Source of the DNA: Ruminococcaceae bacterium UBA1448
GTDB lineage: Bacteria > Bacillota > Clostridia > Oscillospirales > Ruminococcaceae
Direction: 5' to 3'
Assembly (NCBI GenBank): GCA_002329405.1
Contig: DCTE01000208.1
Coordinates: 5,272-11,846, forward strand
DNA length: 6,575 bases
Below are positions 1 to 4,980 of this stretch, in pieces. Below the pieces are notes generated by a model. The model was not told the origin of the DNA. It did not search any database and was given only the letters and a program-made list of their open reading frames with translations. The position numbers and the translations under genes are program-made. Each line of letters opens with the position of its first letter. Within the stretch, counting starts at the first letter, position 1.

Positions 1-1
1 G

Positions 2-2116
2 GGCGTCTATAAAAACAGCCGGGTATGGTGCAACAGCTATTATCTTGGCCAGCGGCCAAACGGCTATATCACCTTTTGTTATGACATCACCGACCAGTTT
101 TCATTTGAACATGACAACATCATCTGTGTCCGGGTGGACCGCACCGAGATTTCGGATTCCCGCTGGTTCACCGGTTCCGGCATTACCCGCAAGGTTTCGC
201 TTGTCGTCGAAGAACCGCTCCGTGTTGCTTTCCAGAGCCTCTTTTTCAAAACACTGCGGGTGGAAGGTACATCTGCGCTGACCGAAGTGGAAGCAGAACT
301 GGTCAATGATGGAGCCGCTGATTGTGCCCTTAAGGTAATCACCCAGCTGATTGACGCGGATGGAAAGATCACCGCGTCTGCCGAAACAACGGCTGCTGTT
401 GCCAACGGTACCCGCTTCCCCATTAAAACGGCAATGCAGCTGGACAATGTCCGGCTGTGGAGCCCGGATACCCCTTATTTATACACACTGGTCACAAAAA
501 TCGCCTGTCAAACGCCTGACGGCTGGCAGACCGAATATATCGCCGACCAGCAGCCGGTCGGCATCCGTACCTTCTCCTTTGACCCTGATCATGGCTTTTT
601 CCTCAACGGACAACCGACCCTGTTTAAAGGGGTATGCCTGCATCATGACGCAGGCTGTCTGGGGGCAGCTGTCTGGAAGGACGTCTGGCAGCGGCGGCTT
701 GAAAAGCTCAAAAAGATGGGCTGCAACGCCATCCGTATGAGCCACAACCCCCATATGCCTGAGCTGTATGAACTGTGTGACGAGATGGGATTTTTAGCGA
801 TGGACGAAGCGTTTGACGAATGGGAAGGCCCCAAAAACAAATGGTGGCAGGGCCACAACGTCTACCCGCCCAGAAATCAAGGTTACTACACCAATTTTCC
901 GCAATGGCACCGGCAGGATCTGACCGATATGATCCGCCGGGACCGCAACCATCCGAGTATCGTCATGTGGAGCATCGGAAATGAGATCGACTATCCGAAC
1001 GACCCCTACTGCCATCCCTCCTTCTCCAGCATGACCGGCAACAACGACGCCAACAAACCGGCACAGGAACGTCAGTACAACCCCCTGCGTCCCAACGCGG
1101 AACGGCTGGCGGTCATCGCTCGGCAACTGGCCGGAATTGTCCGGGAGACGGATTCTACCCGCCCAGTCACGCTGGCCGCGGCTTTCCCCGAGCTGTCCGC
1201 AAAGCTGGGATTTTTAGACGCACTGGATGTCGCCGGGTACAACTACAAAGAACATTTATATGAAGAAAGCCATCAGGCTTTCCCACATCTCCCCTTTATC
1301 GGCAGTGAAAACGGGCATACCCTATCGGCATGGAAGGCAGTCACCGACAACGAATATATCTCCGGTCAGTTCCTTTGGACCGGCATTGATTATCTCGGAG
1401 AGGCTCATGGCTGGCCGATTCACGGTTCGGGCGCCGGTCTGCTGACACTGGCCGGATTTGAGAAAACCGGATATTACCGCCGTCAGAGCTTCTGGTCGGA
1501 AGAAAAGATGGTCCATCTGACCAGCTGTCCGGCCTGCGGAAACACGGACGAATTTACCCCGGTCAGCGAATGTTGGGACTACCCGAGCGGTACACAGGTG
1601 CTGGTCAAGTGTTACACCAACCTCCCCGAAGTCGAAATCACGCTCAATGGCAAAAAGGCTGGCATTTACCACAAATCCGCTCATCAGGACTGCATCAGCC
1701 TGACGCTGCCCTATGAGCCGGGCGTCCTCAAAGCCGCTGGTACCGGCGAATACAGCGCTGTCTGCCATCAGCTGGTCAGCACCGGCTCCGCCTGCCAGAT
1801 CAGCGCACAGCTGTACACCCCTGCCGTCATCCACAATCCAGGCCTTTATCAGCTGGAAATCACAATGCGCGACCGGGAGGGTAACCGCGTTTATACTGAC
1901 GCGAGTCTGCTCACCGTCCGGGTGGAAAACGGCAGTCTGATCGGCCTGGAAAACGGCGACCTGTCGGATGTGACTGACTACAGCTCCTCCCAGCGCCGCG
2001 CATATAAAGGACAGCTGCTGGCGTATATCCGCGCAGACAGTTCCGATAGCTGCTGTACCGCTATTATTTCGGCCGACGGAATGATTCCGTGTATTGCAGA
2101 GTGCAAAGTAAATTGA
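2..2116 (+). CDS. GH2 family beta-galactosidase-like glycoside hydrolase, 5' end missing
   Basis: A retaining glycoside hydrolase of family 2, probably removing terminal beta-galactosyl units from oligosaccharides; beta-glucuronidase or another GH2 activity cannot be excluded. The frame is open from base 2 to TGA at 2114-2116 and gives 704 residues with no start, so the first ATG at 134 is internal. Residues 1-44, read upstream of that ATG, are typical GH2 sugar-binding domain sequence (VYKNSRVW, then RPNGYITF). In order: the end of the jelly-roll domain (to about 70), an Ig-like domain (about 70-185), a TIM barrel (about 187-490, opening near GIRTFSFDPDHGFFLNG), a DUF4982-like domain (about 500-575, LPEVEITLNGKKAG) and a C-terminal Ig-like domain (about 600-690). 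The acid/base is Glu328 in WSIGNEIDYPNDP and the nucleophile is Glu436 in FIGSENGH. Roughly 85-100 N-terminal residues are probably missing. It converges with the AraC gene and ends at the shared terminator. The second half is rich in cysteine. Family is certain, substrate is not. Confidence 0.93.
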   Translation, partial: GVYKNSRVWCNSYYLGQRPNGYITFCYDITDQFSFEHDNIICVRVDRTEISDSRWFTGSGITRKVSLVVEEPLRVAFQSLFFKTLRVEGTSALTEVEAELVNDGAADCALKVITQLIDADGKITASAETTAAVANGTRFPIKTAMQLDNVRLWSPDTPYLYTLVTKIACQTPDGWQTEYIADQQPVGIRTFSFDPDHGFFLNGQPTLFKGVCLHHDAGCLGAAVWKDVWQRRLEKLKKMGCNAIRMSHNPHMPELYELCDEMGFLAMDEAFDEWEGPKNKWWQGHNVYPPRNQGYYTNFPQWHRQDLTDMIRRDRNHPSIVMWSIGNEIDYPNDPYCHPSFSSMTGNNDANKPAQERQYNPLRPNAERLAVIARQLAGIVRETDSTRPVTLAAAFPELSAKLGFLDALDVAGYNYKEHLYEESHQAFPHLPFIGSENGHTLSAWKAVTDNEYISGQFLWTGIDYLGEAHGWPIHGSGAGLLTLAGFEKTGYYRRQSFWSEEKMVHLTSCPACGNTDEFTPVSECWDYPSGTQVLVKCYTNLPEVEITLNGKKAGIYHKSAHQDCISLTLPYEPGVLKAAGTGEYSAVCHQLVSTGSACQISAQLYTPAVIHNPGLYQLEITMRDREGNRVYTDASLLTVRVENGSLIGLENGDLSDVTDYSSSQRRAYKGQLLAYIRADSSDSCCTAIISADGMIPCIAECKVN

Positions 2117-2135
2117 CCTTTTTAATTGCCGACTG

Positions 2136-2170
2136 AAAAACCGTCCCTGCGCACTGCCGGGACGGTTTTT
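2136..2170. terminator. Bidirectional Rho-independent terminator between convergent genes
   Basis: The arms aaaaaccgtccc (2136-2147) and gggacggttttt (2159-2170) are perfect 12-base inverted complements with an 11-base loop. Read from either strand, a GC-rich stem core is followed by five T. It lies 19 bases after the GH2 stop on the + strand and 9 bases after the AraC stop on the - strand, so it should end both transcripts and stop them running into each other. Confidence 0.9.
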
Positions 2171-2179
2171 CTCTTGCAA

Positions 2180-3127
2180 TTATCCCGGTTTCCACTGTCC
2201 CTGTTCGGTCCGATTGGACATCTTTTCATACTGGTTTGGTGATACACCGGTATATTTTTTAAATACCTTACTGAAATAGCAGGCATCTTCAAAACCAACC
2301 CGGCGGCCAACCGCCGCCACTTTCATCGAAGTGGAATCCATCAGTTCCCGGGCATGGCGAATCCGTATCTCATTGAGATAAACAAAGATGGTTTTTCCCC
2401 TGCTCTGTTTGAACACCCGGTTCAGGTAATCAAAATTACAGGCAAACTCCTGCTCGATCAGATCGCTGGTAATCGGACGATGGTAGTTGCTGTTGAGGTA
2501 CTGCATCAGCTGCTGCACCTTCTGGAAAGAGGCCGGACGGGCTTTTCCGCCGGGAAGTGCCGTTGCCGTCACCCCTTCCCGCGCAATCTCAACCATTGCC
2601 TCCAGCAGCTTTATGCCGCAGAGGACCTTGTAGTTTTCCAGCTGACAGCAGTTGTCCTCCATCGCCTGTTCCATCAGGGACAGTACCCGCAGATATGCCG
2701 GTGAATCAGGGTCCATTGACAGCATCTTCGGAAACAGAATCCAGGAGTCCTGATACCGCAGATAAGAGCCGTTGTCTTCTTTCAGGCTTTCGCTTCTGCG
2801 GTGGAAGGAATGTTCGTAAAACTGATCGTCCTGATTTTTGCGTGTGATCTGTCCGTGGTGAAAATGTACATAATCATATTCACAGCTGGAGCTTTGCAGC
2901 CCCTGATGCACGAAATCCGGGTCCAGCAGCAGCACATCGCCCTTTTTCAGAAGATATTCGGTCTGATCTTCCATTAAATGAAGTTCTCCCTGTTTCATCA
3001 CATACAGGATAAATTCATCGGCCTGCCGCTTACGGTGGACATAGGGCGGTTCCAGGACGGCTTTTCCGACCAGCCGAATCTGCGGCAGCATATGGCCGTT
3101 CATTTCATAGTACATTTTTCCCGGCAT
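2180..3127 (-). CDS. AraC-family transcriptional regulator with N-terminal cupin sensor
   Basis: A 315-residue cytoplasmic DNA-binding regulator, most likely controlling the neighbouring sugar genes. Residues about 20-95 form the cupin-type AraC ligand-binding domain: FILYVMKQGELHLM, then KKGDVLLLDPDFVHQG, and CEYDYVHFHHG, the usual aromatic-His end of this domain. Residues about 200-302 form the AraC DNA-binding domain with two helix-turn-helix units: the first about 218-240 (PITSDLIEQEF to YLNRVFK), the second about 268-291 (VGFEDACYFSKVFKKYTGVSP, the family signature region). Length is normal for the family. The ATG at 3125-3127 is the first start after the GH35 stop and is in the same frame; only Lys and Arg codons lie between. 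Met5 and Met9 are alternative starts. The six-base gap points to co-transcription and translational coupling with GH35. The inducer is unknown; an imported galactoside or a breakdown product is an inference from context. Confidence 0.95.
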   Translation of the reverse strand: MPGKMYYEMNGHMLPQIRLVGKAVLEPPYVHRKRQADEFILYVMKQGELHLMEDQTEYLLKKGDVLLLDPDFVHQGLQSSSCEYDYVHFHHGQITRKNQDDQFYEHSFHRRSESLKEDNGSYLRYQDSWILFPKMLSMDPDSPAYLRVLSLMEQAMEDNCCQLENYKVLCGIKLLEAMVEIAREGVTATALPGGKARPASFQKVQQLMQYLNSNYHRPITSDLIEQEFACNFDYLNRVFKQSRGKTIFVYLNEIRIRHARELMDSTSMKVAAVGRRVGFEDACYFSKVFKKYTGVSPNQYEKMSNRTEQGQWKPG

Positions 3128-3133
3128 CCGTTT

Positions 3134-4876
3134 TTATCCCAGATCAGGACAGCCCGCCAGCCAGATCTCCCCGCCGGCTTTTCCCTCAGTTTCAAAAATA
3201 ACGATTTCATTTTCACCCTGTTTGAGCAGCGGCGCAGGGACATACAGCCGTTTCTGAGGGCCAATCTCCCAGAATCTGCCGATATTGAACCCATTCACCC
3301 AGACACAGCCCTTGCCCCAGCCGGCAAAATCCAGGAAGGTATCGCCAAGCTCGTCCGCCTGGAAGGTGAACTGGTAAAACCCCGGCGTACCCTCCTGATG
3401 CGGCAGGGAATAATCCAGCCGGGAGAGGTCTTCCATCGGCAGGGTGAACTGTTTCCAATGGTAAAGCTGATGACTGTTGACGGTGACGCAGTGGTCAATA
3501 CCCTTGCGCTGCCGTTCCAGCGTCGGACCAAAGTTGACGCGGCCCATATTCTCCATCAGAATCGACAGGGTGTCTCCTGCCGGTTTCTGTTCCAGTTCAT
3601 GCTCTGTCAGCAGTTCACGGTCATACAGAGTGAGGACCGGTTTCTGATCGACAAAAATGTTGGCGCGGTCATTGGCACCATACAGCCGGATCTTCTCGAT
3701 CGGCTCCTGTTCAAGAGCGGTCTCATACAGGATATACCCATAGCCCTGATCGAGTTTTTCCATACTCTGCGGGCAGACGCTTTCGACAGCAGTGGTCAGG
3801 TTGCAGAGATTTTCAAACAATCCGGTACTGCGGACAGGAATCAGACGCCCATAATCTTTCCGCTTGATCTCGGTGGTAAAAGCAACTTCCGGGACAGGCG
3901 CATATTTGGCGATGACCTCGCGGAAAGCCTCATATTTTGGCGTGATCTGGCCATCCTCGGTCAGCAGCGCGTCATAGTCATAAGAGGTGACGTCCGGGGT
4001 CAGCACATCATAATAGTTGGAACCGTTCATAAATCCAAAGTTGGTGCCGCCGATAAACATATAAATGTTGACATGACCTTCCGAAAGGATCTCATCCAGA
4101 TCCTGTACATGCTGCGCAGTATCACCTGTCTGATGGCATTCCACGCCCCAGTTGTCAAACCATCCGACCCAGAATTCCATGCACATCAGCGGTTTATCAC
4201 CGATCTTCTGACGCATAACCGCGAACTGTTCCTTACCTTTGGAGCCAAAGTTTCCGGTCTGGAGCGCACCTTCTACCTTTCCACATTCAAAAGAGCCGCC
4301 CCATGGACCGTCGGAGGTGACAAGCGGAACTTCACAGCCGCATTCGATCATCAGATTTTTGAGGTATTCCATGTATTGATGGTCGTTGCCATAATAGCCA
4401 TATTCATTTTCCACCTGCATCATGATAATCGGGCCGCCGCGCGTCACCTGCAAAGGCGCGATCAACTCAAACAGCTTCTGGTAGTATTCCTTCACATGCC
4501 GCAGATAAGGCGGATACATGCAGCGCAGCCGCATGCCATCCTCTTTCAGCAGCCAGTACGGCAGCCCGCCGAACTCCCATTCACCACAGGTGTAGGGACT
4601 GGGGCGCATAATCACAAACAGGCCCAGTTCCTGCGCCAGTTTGACGAAAGATACAACATCCAGCCGGCCAGAAAAGTCGAACTGCCCCTTTTCCTTTTCA
4701 TGCAGATTCCACGGAATGTAGGTTTCAACGGTATTGCACCCCAAAGCCTTCAGTTTTTCCAGCCGGTCTCTCCAGTATTCGGGCAAAATCCTGAAGTAAT
4801 GGATACCGCCGGAAATAATCTTGATCTTCTCTCCATTCCAGTAAAAATCATCTGAGATCTGAAAATGATTACCCAT
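3134..4876 (-). CDS. GH35 beta-galactosidase, cytoplasmic
   Basis: A complete 580-residue retaining beta-galactosidase of glycoside hydrolase family 35, releasing terminal beta-linked galactose from oligosaccharides. The N-terminal TIM barrel (about 5-330) opens with SGGIHYFRILPEYWRDRL, which is diagnostic. GGPIIMMQVENEYG at 147-160 matches the family pattern GGP-x4-QxENE[FY]; Glu158 is the acid/base. Glu234 in MCMEFWVGWFDNWG is the nucleophile by alignment with the human lysosomal enzyme. SYDYDALLTEDGQITPKY (298-315) closes the barrel. Beta-rich domains follow, ending in the GH35 jelly roll (GCVWVNGFNIGRFW, GPQKRLYVP, 523-547). There is no signal peptide or membrane segment, so it should act on imported sugar. 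The start is well fixed: an in-frame TAA lies at 4895-4897 and a strong ribosome site precedes this ATG. It follows the binding-protein gene after a terminator and is six bases from the AraC gene. Beta-1,3 versus beta-1,4 preference cannot be read from sequence. Confidence 0.96.
   Translation of the reverse strand: MGNHFQISDDFYWNGEKIKIISGGIHYFRILPEYWRDRLEKLKALGCNTVETYIPWNLHEKEKGQFDFSGRLDVVSFVKLAQELGLFVIMRPSPYTCGEWEFGGLPYWLLKEDGMRLRCMYPPYLRHVKEYYQKLFELIAPLQVTRGGPIIMMQVENEYGYYGNDHQYMEYLKNLMIECGCEVPLVTSDGPWGGSFECGKVEGALQTGNFGSKGKEQFAVMRQKIGDKPLMCMEFWVGWFDNWGVECHQTGDTAQHVQDLDEILSEGHVNIYMFIGGTNFGFMNGSNYYDVLTPDVTSYDYDALLTEDGQITPKYEAFREVIAKYAPVPEVAFTTEIKRKDYGRLIPVRSTGLFENLCNLTTAVESVCPQSMEKLDQGYGYILYETALEQEPIEKIRLYGANDRANIFVDQKPVLTLYDRELLTEHELEQKPAGDTLSILMENMGRVNFGPTLERQRKGIDHCVTVNSHQLYHWKQFTLPMEDLSRLDYSLPHQEGTPGFYQFTFQADELGDTFLDFAGWGKGCVWVNGFNIGRFWEIGPQKRLYVPAPLLKQGENEIVIFETEGKAGGEIWLAGCPDLG
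3137..3140 (-). promoter_or_regulatory. Weak ribosome binding site for the AraC gene inside the GH35 end
   Basis: Read on the - strand, GGGA lies within the last codons of GH35, nine bases before the AraC ATG, with the GH35 TAA between. The match to the anti-Shine-Dalgarno sequence is poor, so initiation probably depends partly on ribosomes finishing GH35. This supports Met1 over Met5, whose nearest GGGA is only three bases away. Confidence 0.4.
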
Positions 4877-4877
4877 A

Positions 4878-4885
4878 CTCTCCTC
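4878..4885 (-). promoter_or_regulatory. Strong ribosome binding site of the GH35 gene
   Basis: On the - strand the bases before the ATG read TGAGGAGAGT, with AGGAG at 4884-4880. The spacer to the ATG is short (three bases), but the purine run is long. It confirms the chosen start, since an in-frame stop lies just upstream and no other start codon lies between. Confidence 0.75.
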
Positions 4886-4908
4886 ACTTGATCCTTATTG
4901 ATGTCAAA

Positions 4909-4914
4909 ATTGTA
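4909..4914 (-). promoter_or_regulatory. Possible -10 box (TACAAT) for the GH35-AraC unit
   Basis: Because a terminator separates GH35 from the binding-protein gene, a promoter is expected in the 104-bp gap. TACAAT on the - strand is one base from the TATAAT consensus and lies about 32 bases before the ATG. No good -35 is found at 16-18 bases: that position falls in the terminator T-run, and TTGTCA lies only 13 bases upstream. It may depend on an activator such as the downstream AraC protein, but this is speculative. Confidence 0.25.
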
Positions 4915-4931
4915 TGTTTCTGTCCGATGAC

Positions 4932-4964
4932 AAAAGGGGTACAGGTCGTAAAGACCCGTACCCC
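4932..4964 (-). terminator. Rho-independent terminator after the sugar-binding protein gene
   Basis: On the - strand the hairpin is GGGGTAC-G-GGTC, loop TTTAC, GACC-T-GTACCCC: eleven Watson-Crick pairs plus one G-U wobble, five-base loop, followed by TTTT. It starts 16 bases after the binding-protein stop. The T-run is short (TTTTGTCA), so some read-through into GH35 is possible, which would give high binding-protein and lower enzyme expression from one upstream promoter. Confidence 0.85.
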
Positions 4965-4980
4965 CTGCTGTTAACGGCAA

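Noticed and set aside
134..136. ATG at 134 as the start of the GH2 gene
   Set aside because: The 44 codons before it, open to the window edge, encode conserved GH2 sugar-binding domain sequence, so the ATG is internal.
1322..2179. A 285-codon open frame on the - strand opposite the end of the GH2 gene
   Set aside because: It is in register with the GH2 codons and begins at 2177-2179, between the bidirectional terminator and the AraC stop, so it would be read straight through that terminator. It has no recognisable motif.
2978..4855. A 625-codon open frame on the + strand opposite GH35 and the start of AraC
   Set aside because: It is codon-aligned antisense to two genes with clear family motifs and catalytic residues. 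Its translation shows no recognisable domain, and it is explained by the avoidance of TTA, CTA and TCA codons in the sense frame.
4902..4907. A perfect TTGACA on the - strand as a -35 box for GH35
   Set aside because: A -10 box at the usual 17-base spacing would fall on the ribosome binding site, and nothing like TATAAT is there.
4877..4980. A catabolite repression (cre) site or inverted-repeat operator in the GH35 upstream gap
   Set aside because: The only near match (TGTCATCGGACA) lacks the spacing and symmetry of a cre site, and the only real inverted repeat is the terminator.
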